Shown one piece after another: positions 1 to 8,212 of a DNA stretch of 64,000 nt. The notes beneath the pieces were generated by a model that saw only the letters and a program-made list of their open reading frames with translations, did no database searches and was not told where the DNA came from. The stretch is from contig NZ_CP114767.1 of assembly GCF_027359925.1 (NCBI RefSeq), positions 1 through 64,000 of the forward strand, in the 5' to 3' direction. The number at the start of each line of letters is the position of its first letter. Within the stretch, counting starts at the first letter, position 1. Made by a program: the position numbers and the translations under genes. This stretch comes from Hymenobacter canadensis (lineage in GTDB: Bacteria; Bacteroidota; Bacteroidia; Cytophagales; Hymenobacteraceae).

Positions 1-168
1 TGTGACGTCACCGGCGCCATTCGCTTCGATACCCCCAAGCCCGATGGCACGCCGCGCAAGTTGCTCGACGTGAACAAGCTAAAGGTGCTGGGCTGGCGGT
101 ACACCATCAGTCTGCGCGAAGGAATAGAGCAGGTATATCAGGAGGTGTTTAAAGGAGTAAGAAAATAG
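1..168 (+). CDS. fcl: GDP-L-fucose synthase, C-terminal end (partial)
   Basis: The reading frame is open from the first base and stops at TAG 166-168, giving 55 residues of the end of a longer protein. The stretch FDTPKPDGTPRKLLDV followed by a K-x-LGW segment and an EGI-x-x-x-Y tail is the usual C-terminus of GDP-4-keto-6-deoxymannose epimerase/reductase, a short-chain dehydrogenase that makes GDP-L-fucose in the cytoplasm. The start lies upstream of the window. It fits the polysaccharide genes that follow, although the next two genes are on the other strand. Family call is firm for so short a piece; the symbol is by family resemblance. Confidence 0.8.
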   Translation, partial: CDVTGAIRFDTPKPDGTPRKLLDVNKLKVLGWRYTISLREGIEQVYQEVFKGVRK

Positions 169-237
169 CTTACGAGTAATTCTTTAAGCTGTAAAAGCAA
201 GAATGATATCAGTAGTTGGTACTTAGAAGTTTATAGA

Positions 238-1488
238 TTAGCGTAATAGGGTCTGTAAGCTATCTGCTAAAATTTTGGCCGCCAAGGCTTGGCCCTGTGG
301 ATTCCAGTGTGTATCTGTGGTATAATACAGCGCGGTGGTAGGATTTGCCAAGGCTTGCTGCCGGAGTCGTGTTTCTAGATCAATGGTCTGAACGCCTCTT
401 TGCCGGAGAGCAAAATATAATCTGGCAGTAAAACCTGGATGATAAGTCACTGTGGCGGGAAGTCTTTCCCGATATATGGTGCTCTTATCAGGAGCTGCTG
501 CGAATATCAATTGAATACCTTTTTTTTGCAGATCTTCTTTCACTTGAGCGATACCGTCCGCAATGGCGGCTAGCTCTATATCCGAAGTAGGTGTATGATG
601 TACACCTTGTTCTTCGCTCAGAAACTGCATAGGAGATACATGTGTTGTCAATTGCTGGCGTCCAAGTAGTACGGTAGTATCGCGGGAATTGCCAATGTGC
701 CAACTGATTTCACTGGCAACATGCTGCATGGGAGCCTTGATGGGAGCTGATTCAGTTAAATAGCCATCCAGATTAGCAGGCCATAAAACTGAGCTACGCC
801 AAGACAAATAAGTGCGTTTGAGTGGGTTAGTTGGCAGCTTTAGCTCACCACGGCGCTGGATCATCCAAGTTACAAACTCGTCGGTGTTTATTCCTGCTTC
901 TACCCGAAGCCAAACGACCACACGAGTATGCTGAAAAGCAGGGGCAGGAGCGTCTAACAGTCGAGCCATTGCCAAAGTGCCTCGACCATCGATAGACGCA
1001 TTACCAACTTGCTTACCTAAATGACTAGCCAAACTGTCAGCAATTAAGTCATTAATAAAAAACGAATCTCCACACAGCGTTACGGCAAATGGACCTCCTG
1101 ACGTCTTACGAAATCCGTATGCATCTGTGGTTATCCAGCGGCGTGTGGTGTCTTCGTGGGCCGCGTATGGGGCCGATAGCGCATTAACGTTAAGACGCTT
1201 TGCTATAATAGGCCGCAAAGGCCATAGCTGGCGGGACTGATTCGGTTGTTCGCTGAAAACATGAGCTCCCTGCATGTATATCAGGCTTTTAGGGCCATGC
1301 TGCCAGAAACGGCCCAGCGTGTCGCCAACCCACAATAGTAACCAGAGCAGACCTACTACCGCCGTGACAAGCCGGATGCCACGAGCCGAGCCTCGGGGGC
1401 GCAGAGCGTTATGATCGGCAGGGTGATAAGCCGGTCCAAAGAACAAGTGAGTAAGCCGGTTTCGGAAAGCAATTAGATGATGTTGCAT
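238..1488 (-). CDS. AlgJ/AlgX-like SGNH acetyltransferase partner protein
   Basis: A 416-residue protein with one membrane segment near residues 39-56 and a periplasmic SGNH-type domain. The GDSF block is at about 140-143 and a DTHWN motif at 392-396, supplying the Asp and His expected of AlgJ/AlgX/DltD-like enzymes. These proteins take acetyl groups passed across the membrane by an AlgI-type MBOAT protein and place them on a polysaccharide. The gene lies 33 bp downstream of the MBOAT gene on the same strand, so the two probably form one transcript. It is AT-richer than the GT genes further on. The glycan that is acetylated cannot be read from the sequence. Confidence 0.8.
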   Translation of the reverse strand: MQHHLIAFRNRLTHLFFGPAYHPADHNALRPRGSARGIRLVTAVVGLLWLLLWVGDTLGRFWQHGPKSLIYMQGAHVFSEQPNQSRQLWPLRPIIAKRLNVNALSAPYAAHEDTTRRWITTDAYGFRKTSGGPFAVTLCGDSFFINDLIADSLASHLGKQVGNASIDGRGTLAMARLLDAPAPAFQHTRVVVWLRVEAGINTDEFVTWMIQRRGELKLPTNPLKRTYLSWRSSVLWPANLDGYLTESAPIKAPMQHVASEISWHIGNSRDTTVLLGRQQLTTHVSPMQFLSEEQGVHHTPTSDIELAAIADGIAQVKEDLQKKGIQLIFAAAPDKSTIYRERLPATVTYHPGFTARLYFALRQRGVQTIDLETRLRQQALANPTTALYYTTDTHWNPQGQALAAKILADSLQTLLR

Positions 1489-1521
1489 CAGTACAGGTAA
1501 TTGAGTTCGGTAACCAGTTGT

Positions 1522-2925
1522 CTAAAACTGAAAATAAAGGAACGGGCTGTTTTGCTGGGTCAGAATCAGAATGATGCTCAGTACCAAGCCAGCCCCATAT
1601 ACTATAGCAGTTCGCAGATTTAGCCGAACAGGCTGCTTCCATAGGTTTGGATACGTCATGGATACTACTATTGCGAAGGCTAAGAAGAGCAGTGCCAGTG
1701 GTTGAGCTAGGTGTAGCGGCCTAATCGGCCCGGCATTGTAGCCTACTAGGTTTCCTAACACCCTAAAGGCCGTAGTGAAATCGACTGCACGGAAAAACAC
1801 CCATCCGATTAGGACCAGCAAGAAAGTAGCTAGCTTCTGCCCCCAGATAGGTAACTGTTTAAGAGGATGCTTCTCACCAAGAGCACGCTCAATTGCTTGT
1901 AATACGCCGTGATATAAACCCCATATGACAAATGTCCAAGCAGCACCGTGCCAAAGACCTCCCAGTAACATTACCAATATCAAATTAATGTATGTGCGGT
2001 ATTTGCCCTTGCGATTACCGCCTAACGGTACGTACAAATAATCTCGCAGCCAAGACGATAAAGAAATATGCCATCTGCGCCAGAAATCCTGAATGCTGGT
2101 AGATTGATAGGGAGAATTGAAATTTTGGATAATCTCAAAGCCAATCATTAGCCCCAAACCCACCGCCATATCAGAATAGGCAGAAAAGTCAAAATAAATC
2201 TGCATGGTGTAAGCCAAGCTTCCTATCCAAGCATCAGTAATTGTAGTGCCAGCCGTTGAATTAAATAAGGCATCCGATAATGGTGCCACGTTATCAGCAA
2301 TTATAAGCTTTTTGAGCAGTCCTGTAATAAAAAAGATGATGCCCACGGCAAATTTTCCTTCTGAATGCTCCCGTTGTTTAAGTTGCCGGTCCAAATCAAC
2401 GTAGCGCATGATTGGACCAGCTACCAGATGAGGGAATAGGGATATGAAGCAGAAAAAATCAATAATGTTATTAGCTGGTTTTACCTCGCGCCGATAAATG
2501 TCAATGGTATAAGATAATGACTCAAAGGTATAAAAGCTGATTCCTACAGGTAGTATCAATCCAGTAATGATAGGAGCATACTCAGGTAAATGCATCCAAG
2601 CAAATGCGCCATTCAGACTAGCAGCAAAGAAGTTGTAATACTTAAAAAAACCTAACACTGCTAGATTAACAATAATGGTTAAAGTCATCAAAAGCTTACG
2701 CCTAGATTCTGTTTTGGCCTCGTATAAGTGTTTCCCAATTACATAATCAGAAGCAGTTGATGCCATCATTAGAAGACAGAATATAGGGTTCCACCATCCA
2801 TAAAATACATAGCTCATGAGTGTGAGCCAAGCGTTACGCGCTTTTACCGTTTTGAGCAGCCCATAGTAAACTATTAACAGAATAGGAAGAAAGAAAAAAA
2901 GAAAGATGTAGCTGTTAAAAAGCAT
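1522..2925 (-). CDS. AlgI-like MBOAT O-acyltransferase
   Basis: A 467-residue polytopic membrane protein of the MBOAT family. FWRRWHISLS is at about 281-290 and GGLWHGAAW at 322-330, containing the catalytic histidine (about 326). Family members such as AlgI and PatA move acetyl groups from a cytoplasmic donor across the inner membrane for transfer to exported polysaccharide. Length and start (MLFNSYIFLFFF) match the family. It is the first gene of a two-gene minus-strand operon with the SGNH protein downstream and has a good promoter about 80 bp upstream. Base composition is AT-richer than the exporter and GT genes, which may reflect separate acquisition. Confidence 0.9.
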   Translation of the reverse strand: MLFNSYIFLFFFLPILLIVYYGLLKTVKARNAWLTLMSYVFYGWWNPIFCLLMMASTASDYVIGKHLYEAKTESRRKLLMTLTIIVNLAVLGFFKYYNFFAASLNGAFAWMHLPEYAPIITGLILPVGISFYTFESLSYTIDIYRREVKPANNIIDFFCFISLFPHLVAGPIMRYVDLDRQLKQREHSEGKFAVGIIFFITGLLKKLIIADNVAPLSDALFNSTAGTTITDAWIGSLAYTMQIYFDFSAYSDMAVGLGLMIGFEIIQNFNSPYQSTSIQDFWRRWHISLSSWLRDYLYVPLGGNRKGKYRTYINLILVMLLGGLWHGAAWTFVIWGLYHGVLQAIERALGEKHPLKQLPIWGQKLATFLLVLIGWVFFRAVDFTTAFRVLGNLVGYNAGPIRPLHLAQPLALLFLAFAIVVSMTYPNLWKQPVRLNLRTAIVYGAGLVLSIILILTQQNSPFLYFQF

Positions 2926-3004
2926 GAGAAAAAGGGTGTGGGTCGGGCGACCCTAGATAGTAGTACAGAGTGAGGTGACCCAACAAGACCGGGTCAAGAG
3001 CCGA

Positions 3005-3037
3005 CAAAAGTAATTAATTCAAGTTGTGGATCAGCAA
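3005..3037 (-). promoter_or_regulatory. Promoter of the AlgI/AlgJ pair
   Basis: On the minus strand TACTTTTG (complement of 3005-3012) matches the Bacteroidota -7 element TAnnTTTG exactly. A TTG (complement of 3035-3037) lies 22 nt upstream, within the usual 17-23 nt spacing. It is about 80 nt before the MBOAT start codon. Confidence 0.55.
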
Positions 3038-3102
3038 CTATAGCGGTTTCGTGAACGATATAACCATATGTAAAGCTTCTCGCCCTTGAACGAGTTGTGG
3101 GC

Positions 3103-3279
3103 TAAGAGCCTGTTAGAAATTAGGTGGGTTCTCTTTCTGCGATACTATCAAAACGCCATTTCGGGCGCTTTCGAGTCTGTGCCTCTGTGCCTCTGTGCTG
3201 AATTAAGCATTAATGTGCCATTTCTGGCTTGTCTCGGGGGTAGAAGCATCAGCCAACGCTATTTTTTAACAGGCTCTAA
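3103..3279. mobile_element. MITE, 171 bp, with TAA target duplication
   Basis: GAGCCTGTTA at 3106-3115 is repeated inverted as TAACAGGCTC at 3267-3276. Similarity continues inward for several bases (AGAAATTA against AAAAATAG). The element 3106-3276 is flanked on both sides by TAA (3103-3105 and 3277-3279), a 3-bp target duplication of the TNA type made by some IS5-family subgroups. There is no transposase inside, so it would be moved in trans. The partner IS is not in this window. Confidence 0.7.
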
Positions 3280-3417
3280 GCGGCTCGGCGGACGAGATGC
3301 GAATACGCGTTTTTACATCCATCTTACCATGTTAGTCCAACCAATATTATCCCCTTCCGAAGGGGCAAACCGTCAGGTTAAACCAAGTGGTGCCGGAAAC
3401 GACTGGATATGTTTGGT

Positions 3418-3425
3418 TACCTTTG
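3418..3425 (+). promoter_or_regulatory. TAnnTTTG promoter, now cut off from its gene by the IS
   Basis: TACCTTTG is an exact match to the Bacteroidota -7 element. The IS982-family element begins about 20 nt downstream. Before that insertion this would have been the natural promoter for the exporter operon that now starts at 4415. No clear -33 element is seen at standard spacing. Confidence 0.45.
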
Positions 3426-3445
3426 CCCCATCGCACATACTTAAC

Positions 3446-3466
3446 TAACCCAAGTTGCGGATTAGG
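3446..3466 (+). repeat. Left inverted repeat of the IS982-family element
   Basis: Begins TAACCCAAGTTGCG and matches the complement of 4336-4356 at 19 of 21 positions. Confidence 0.75.
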
Positions 3467-3541
3467 CTAGGCTACAAAAAAGTCTGTTCCGTTTGGAACA
3501 GCTAGGTTTGAAGTATTCGACTCCTTCAACCAGCGTGTGCC

Positions 3542-4357
3542 ATGACAGAACAGACCGTTGCAATGTACTGCTTCATCGACGATTTTTTGCGCCTCTACCA
3601 GCCGTGCTGGTACGATAAACGTCGGCATCTGTCCGATGCCGACGTGTTGACGACGGCCTTGCTAGCGGCGCGCTTTTTTGGCGGTAATCTGGCGGCGGCC
3701 CGGCGCTACATGCAGCAGCATTGGGGCATGAAAGCGCTGGAAAAGAGTGGTTTTACGCGCCAGTTGCACCGCCTGTATGACGTGCTCGAAAGCCTGTTTC
3801 TAGCGCTAGGTCAGCACCTGAAAGCGCTGAATACGGATGCCCGCTACGTCATCGACTCGTTTCCGGTGGCTGTGTGCGACAACATCCGCATCGCCCGTTG
3901 CCGCCTACTGCAGGACCCGGCCTACCGGGGCTACTCGGCCAGCAAACGGCGCTATTTCTATGGCTTCAAGGTGCAACTCGTCAGGATCCACGACGGCCTG
4001 CCGGTGGAGCTGTACATCCACTCCGGCAGTGAAGCCGACATCACTGGCCTCAAGGCCCTGGCTCCGCAACTGCCCGAAGGCAGCGTGCTCTATGCCGATG
4101 CGGCCTACACCGACTACGACTGGGAGAATGCCTGGCGTGAAGCCGAGCAGGCCGACCGGCGGGCCAACAGCAAACGGCCGCACGAACTGTGGCAGAACTT
4201 TCTGATTCAGCATTTTCGCAAGGGCGTGGAAACTACTATCAGCCAGATTACGGAGCGCTTTCCTAAGTCCATCCACGCCGTCACCGCCCAGGGGTTCGCC
4301 CTCAAACTGTTGCTCTTTGTCTTCACCCTTAGGCGCTTAATTCGCAACTTGGGTTAA
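3542..4357 (+). CDS. IS982-family transposase
   Basis: A 271-residue DDE transposase. The catalytic triad can be placed at D105 (YVIDSFPV), D186 (YADAAY) and E230 (KGVETTISQI). The motif YRGYSASKRRYFYG at about 128-141 is typical of IS982 transposases, and the length is close to the usual full length. It starts at ATG 3542. The stop codon TAA (4355-4357) falls at the very end of the right inverted repeat, so its last base may come from flanking DNA. A small palindrome (GTTCC...GGAAC, about 3484-3497) lies in its upstream region. The frame is uninterrupted, so the element may still be active. Confidence 0.92.
   Translation: MTEQTVAMYCFIDDFLRLYQPCWYDKRRHLSDADVLTTALLAARFFGGNLAAARRYMQQHWGMKALEKSGFTRQLHRLYDVLESLFLALGQHLKALNTDARYVIDSFPVAVCDNIRIARCRLLQDPAYRGYSASKRRYFYGFKVQLVRIHDGLPVELYIHSGSEADITGLKALAPQLPEGSVLYADAAYTDYDWENAWREAEQADRRANSKRPHELWQNFLIQHFRKGVETTISQITERFPKSIHAVTAQGFALKLLLFVFTLRRLIRNLG
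4336..4356 (-). repeat. Right inverted repeat of the IS982-family element
   Basis: Complement begins TAACCCAAGTTGCG. It overlaps the last codons and most of the stop codon of the transposase. Confidence 0.75.
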
Positions 4358-4414
4358 ATAAGGCCGGCAAGCGAACAGGAAACAGCCCGCCATTCAACAT
4401 TAACCAGACGATTT

Positions 4415-5323
4415 GTGCTAACAACAGAAGCCCTTAACGGGACGGAAACCCGTCCCGGCAGCCCGCTGCCCAACGACGACCAATGGACTGAAATAATCCA
4501 GCCCCGTACGCGGTTGCTCGACCTGGGTTTGCGCGAGGTGTGGCGCTACCGCGACTTGGTCATGCTCTTCGTCCGCCGCGACGTGGTATCGACGTACAAG
4601 CAGACTATTCTGGGGCCCATCTGGTTTTTCGTGCAGCCTTTGCTCACCACCATTATGTATATGGTGGTGTTCAACGGCATTGCCCAGATTCCCATCGGCG
4701 ACGTACCCGCGCTGCCGTTCTACCTGGCCGGCGTGACCATCTGGAACTACTTCTCCCAGGCCCTCACGTCCACGGCTACCGTTTTTACCGCCAACGCGGC
4801 CATTTTCGGGAAAGTGTACTTTCCGCGCCTGACCATGCCGCTGTCCATTGTGCTGTCGAACCTGGTGCGGTTTGCCATTCAGCTGGGGCTGTTCCTGTTG
4901 GTATGGGCCTATTATCTGCTCACCACCGACGCCCTGCACCCTAACCTGTTCCTGCTGCTCACGCCCGCGCTGGTGGTGCTGATGGGCCTGCTGGCTCTGG
5001 GGCTGGGCATGATTTTCAGCGCCCTCACCACTAAGTACCGCGACCTGGCCATGCTGCTCACCTTCGGGATTCAGCTGCTGATGTATGCCACCCCGGTTAT
5101 CTATCCGCTGGCTACGGTGTACACCCGCACCGGCCTGCTCCGGTGGGCGCTGCTGGCTAACCCCCTCAACCCGATTGTAGAAACCTTTCGCTACGGGTTT
5201 CTGGGTAATGGCTTGTTTAGCTGGGCTTACCTGGGCTACAGTGTAGTCGCCACCCTGGTAATTCTGGCCGTGGGGACCGTCGTTTTCAATAAAGTGGAGA
5301 AGAGCTTTACCGATACGGTGTAA
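4415..5323 (+). CDS. wzm: Polysaccharide ABC exporter, permease (Wzm-type)
   Basis: A 302-residue ABC-2 permease with about six membrane segments. The N-terminal region WTEIIQPRTR...REVWRYRDLVMLFVRRD and the TILGPIWFFVQPL stretch are typical of O-antigen, teichoic-acid and capsule exporters in Bacteroidota. No ATG precedes this conserved part, so the start is taken as GTG 4415. It pairs with the ATPase gene 21 bp downstream; together they would flip a finished lipid-linked glycan across the inner membrane. The IS982-family element ends about 60 bp upstream and separates the gene from a consensus promoter, so its present expression may be altered. Confidence 0.88.
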   Translation: MLTTEALNGTETRPGSPLPNDDQWTEIIQPRTRLLDLGLREVWRYRDLVMLFVRRDVVSTYKQTILGPIWFFVQPLLTTIMYMVVFNGIAQIPIGDVPALPFYLAGVTIWNYFSQALTSTATVFTANAAIFGKVYFPRLTMPLSIVLSNLVRFAIQLGLFLLVWAYYLLTTDALHPNLFLLLTPALVVLMGLLALGLGMIFSALTTKYRDLAMLLTFGIQLLMYATPVIYPLATVYTRTGLLRWALLANPLNPIVETFRYGFLGNGLFSWAYLGYSVVATLVILAVGTVVFNKVEKSFTDTV

Positions 5324-5344
5324 GCGGGCCGCAGATACGTATTT

Positions 5345-6628
5345 ATGAGCAACATCGCCATTCAAGTAGAAAACCTGGGCAAGCTGTACCGCCTCGGGGA
5401 AATTGGTACGGGCACCCTTGGGCACGACCTCAATCGGGCTTGGGCCCGGCTGCGCGGCAAGGAAGACCCATTCGCCAAAATCGGGGAAACCAATGACCGC
5501 ACCGTCAAAGGCAACAGTGACTTCGTCTGGTCGCTGAAGGATGTCAACTTTCAGGTAAACGAAGGCGAGGTACTCGGGATTATTGGCCGCAATGGGGCCG
5601 GCAAATCCACCCTGCTCAAGGTGCTCTCGAAGGTGACGGCCCCCACCACCGGCCGGGTGAAGGTGCGCGGGCGCATTGCCTCGCTGCTGGAAGTAGGTAC
5701 CGGTTTCCATCCGGAGCTGACGGGCCGGGAGAATATCTACCTCAACGGCGCGATTCTGGGCATGACTAAGGCCGAAATCCGCAGCAAATTCGATGAAATA
5801 GTCGATTTCTCGGGGGTGGAGCGCTACGTGGATACGCCCGTCAAGCGCTACAGCAGCGGCATGTACGTGCGGCTGGCGTTTGCGGTGGCGGCCTTCCTGG
5901 AGCCGGAAATCCTGATTGTGGACGAGGTACTGGCCGTGGGCGACGCCGAGTTTCAGAAGAAGTGCCTGGGCCGCATGAAGGACGTGAGCACCAACGACGG
6001 CCGCACCGTGCTGTTCGTGAGCCACAACATGGCCGCCGTGAAGCAGCTCTGCAACCGGGGCCTAGTGATGCGCCACGGCACGCCCGTATTTGAGGGCGGG
6101 GCGCTGGAAGCGGTGAACTTCTACCAGAACTCCAGCGACACAAACTCCTACTTCGAGCATAACGGCCCTCTGGAAGCCGCGCCCGGCAACGACAACATCC
6201 GGATTCTGAAGTTTCAGGTGACGCCGCTGCACGGCGACCAGCTGACGATTTCCTCGGGCCTGGAGTTCGAGCTGACGTTCTTCAACCAGCGGCCGGGCAT
6301 CAACCTCGACGCCACCTTTGAGCTGCGGAACATGGACGAGGTGGCTATTTTCCACCACGGCGCCCTCATCAGTACGGAGCAGGACGCCCAGCGGGGCACC
6401 TACAAAGTGTCGGCGCAGTTGCCGCCCTTTTTGCTGAATGCGGGCACGTACCAGTTCAAGCTGCTCTTTGGGGAAAATCAGCGCTACCTGCTGTTCTCCA
6501 CCGATGACATTCTGCAGTTTGAGATTCTGAACGAGAGCTTAGGCAGCAACAATAGTATGTTGCCGGGCGTTATCCGGCCCGATTTTCAGTATAAGATTGG
6601 GTTTAATGAGGCCAGCGTGAATGGCTGA
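5345..6628 (+). CDS. wzt: Polysaccharide ABC exporter, ATPase with C-terminal glycan domain (Wzt-type)
   Basis: 427 residues. The nucleotide-binding domain has Walker A GRNGAGKST at 81-89, signature YSSGM at about 169-173 and Walker B ILIVDE at about 189-194. An insert of about 30 residues before the Walker A region and a C-terminal beta-rich domain (about 265-427) match Wzt proteins whose extra domain recognises the end of the exported glycan. It follows the permease gene closely and overlaps the next gene by 8 bp, showing one transcript. It supplies ATP hydrolysis for export of a surface glycan. The extra domain suggests that chain-end recognition matters; the modification recognised is unknown. 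Confidence 0.92.
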   Translation: MSNIAIQVENLGKLYRLGEIGTGTLGHDLNRAWARLRGKEDPFAKIGETNDRTVKGNSDFVWSLKDVNFQVNEGEVLGIIGRNGAGKSTLLKVLSKVTAPTTGRVKVRGRIASLLEVGTGFHPELTGRENIYLNGAILGMTKAEIRSKFDEIVDFSGVERYVDTPVKRYSSGMYVRLAFAVAAFLEPEILIVDEVLAVGDAEFQKKCLGRMKDVSTNDGRTVLFVSHNMAAVKQLCNRGLVMRHGTPVFEGGALEAVNFYQNSSDTNSYFEHNGPLEAAPGNDNIRILKFQVTPLHGDQLTISSGLEFELTFFNQRPGINLDATFELRNMDEVAIFHHGALISTEQDAQRGTYKVSAQLPPFLLNAGTYQFKLLFGENQRYLLFSTDDILQFEILNESLGSNNSMLPGVIRPDFQYKIGFNEASVNG

Positions 6629-8156
6629 CGTGCTGAGAGGGATTAAGGCGAATAATGCCTTCTACCACTCCCTGGTTGGGTACGCTGAGCACTTGCAGGC
6701 TCAGGGTGATGTGCCGGAATGCCTGCAGGTTTGCCAGGAAGCGGCCAATTACGCCACCTTCCAGTACTGTGGCTTCTATGCGGAGCCACGGCTGGAGCAG
6801 TTGCTGATTCGCATCCGCCACCAGGCGGCCATCGGGCCAATAGCCCCGGCCGCCCGGCCAGCGGCTACCCGGCTCCGGGTGCTGCACTACGCCACCTCTG
6901 TCTTTGAGGTCGGCGGGCACACCCGGCTGCTCGATAACTGGATTCGTGCCGATGCTGCCAACCAGCATGATGTGCTGCTGACTCAGCAGACGGTGCCCGT
7001 ACCGGCCTTCCTTACCGAGGCCGTTGAGGCGGTGCAGGGGAACGTGACAGTACTGGATTCTGCCGATGTGCTGAGTAATGCCCGCCATCTGGCAGGGGTA
7101 GCAGGCGGCTACGACGTAATTATTCTGCATCACCATGCGAATGACGTAGTACCGATTCTGGCCCTGGCGGCTGCTGAGCGGTCGGTGCCCGTGTGCGTGC
7201 TCAATCACGGCGACCACCGTTTCTGGCTGGGCGTGGTGGTGTGTGATCTGCTGGTGGAAATACGCGACAACCTCATTGCGGCCGACAAGCAACGGCGCGG
7301 GATTCAGGCGTTCGGGCTGTTGCCTATTCCGGTGCATACCTCTGCGGTGTCGCCCGAAGCATACCATGCGTCGCGGGCGATACTAGGCATACTGCCCGAG
7401 CAGGTGATGTTGCTATCCATTGGGGCCAGCTACAAGTACGACCCCATCGACGAGAAAAACTTTTTCGCCGATATCTTGCCGGTATTGGAACGGTATGAGC
7501 AGGCGGTGTTGGTGGTGGTCGGAATTGACCCTGCCTCAGACCTGGCAATTCGGTATGCCCATCCGCGCCTGCGGTTTGTAGCGCCGACCATGCACCTGGC
7601 GGATTTCCATAACGCCTGCGATATTTACCTGGAAGGCTACCCGTTTTCCTCTTTTACGGCCTACCTGGAAGTAGGAGCGCAGGGTAAGCCGATCTGTCGG
7701 ATGTACGCCCCGCCGCTGCTGAATGCGTATGCCATCAGCACTTATCCGGCACCAGTACATTATCCGGCTGACCGGGCAGAATGGACGGGCTACCTACAGC
7801 ACCTGATAACGGATGCGCAGGCGCGCCTCGTGGCGGGCCGGCAGGAATATGCCAACAGCAGCACGCACGCCCCTGCCGCTATTCAGGAACACGTGCGGAT
7901 AATTTATCGGAAAGCAGCGGCAGTAGCTGGTAAAGCGGTAGTTAACTCCCTTCCCACTACGGTTTTCAGTGGACCTAATGATCAGTATTTATACAAAATG
8001 CAATACAACCCTGAACGGTTAATTGTATTGCATAAGTATTTTAAGCTCCCGCTCACGGCTAAGCTACACTTAGTTGCGCATAATATTAGGTCATTAATGG
8101 CACGGTCAGATATATCGGTTAGGGATTTATTCTGGTTTGTATTTAAAGCGAAGTAG
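6621..8156 (+). CDS. GT-B type glycosyltransferase with helical N-terminal extension
   Basis: 511 residues. The first 75 or so look like a TPR-like helical segment (repeated short Ala/Leu helices), followed from about residue 90 by a GT-B fold protein starting RLRVLHYATSVFEVGGHTRLL. A second Rossmann-like half begins near residue 255 (VMLLSIGASYKYDP) and includes a GYPFSSFTAYLE segment where donor-binding residues sit in GT4-like enzymes. It overlaps wzt by 8 bp, so translation is probably coupled. The exact family and sugar are not recognised. The last 60 residues are less GC-rich than the body. Confidence 0.65.
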   Translation: MADVLRGIKANNAFYHSLVGYAEHLQAQGDVPECLQVCQEAANYATFQYCGFYAEPRLEQLLIRIRHQAAIGPIAPAARPAATRLRVLHYATSVFEVGGHTRLLDNWIRADAANQHDVLLTQQTVPVPAFLTEAVEAVQGNVTVLDSADVLSNARHLAGVAGGYDVIILHHHANDVVPILALAAAERSVPVCVLNHGDHRFWLGVVVCDLLVEIRDNLIAADKQRRGIQAFGLLPIPVHTSAVSPEAYHASRAILGILPEQVMLLSIGASYKYDPIDEKNFFADILPVLERYEQAVLVVVGIDPASDLAIRYAHPRLRFVAPTMHLADFHNACDIYLEGYPFSSFTAYLEVGAQGKPICRMYAPPLLNAYAISTYPAPVHYPADRAEWTGYLQHLITDAQARLVAGRQEYANSSTHAPAAIQEHVRIIYRKAAAVAGKAVVNSLPTTVFSGPNDQYLYKMQYNPERLIVLHKYFKLPLTAKLHLVAHNIRSLMARSDISVRDLFWFVFKAK

Positions 8157-8212
8157 CCGCGTAGTATACTTCTTCCCCTTAAACTGGCACCTTAATCAGC
8201 CTTCCCTTTTCC

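Larger units (their letters stand above)
3446..4356 (+). mobile_element. IS982-family insertion sequence
   Basis: About 0.9 kb with a single transposase gene. The terminal inverted repeats are 3446-3466 and 4336-4356 and agree at 19 of 21 positions (core ACCCAAGTTGCG, ending in ACCC as expected for this family). Imperfect similarity continues a few bases outward. I could not find an exact target duplication. The element looks intact and lies in the leader of the exporter operon. Confidence 0.85.

Noticed and set aside
3440..3447. Target duplication of the IS982-family element
   Set aside because: The flanks (TTAACTA on the left, TAAATAA on the right) agree only loosely, so no duplication is claimed.
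3086..3448. 120-residue plus-strand reading frame
   Set aside because: It runs across the MITE and the orphan promoter, has no family features and owes its length to mobile DNA.
4418..6025. 535-residue minus-strand reading frame opposite wzm/wzt
   Set aside because: His/Gln/Gly-rich translation typical of the antisense of GC-rich codons; the plus strand holds two clear transporter genes.
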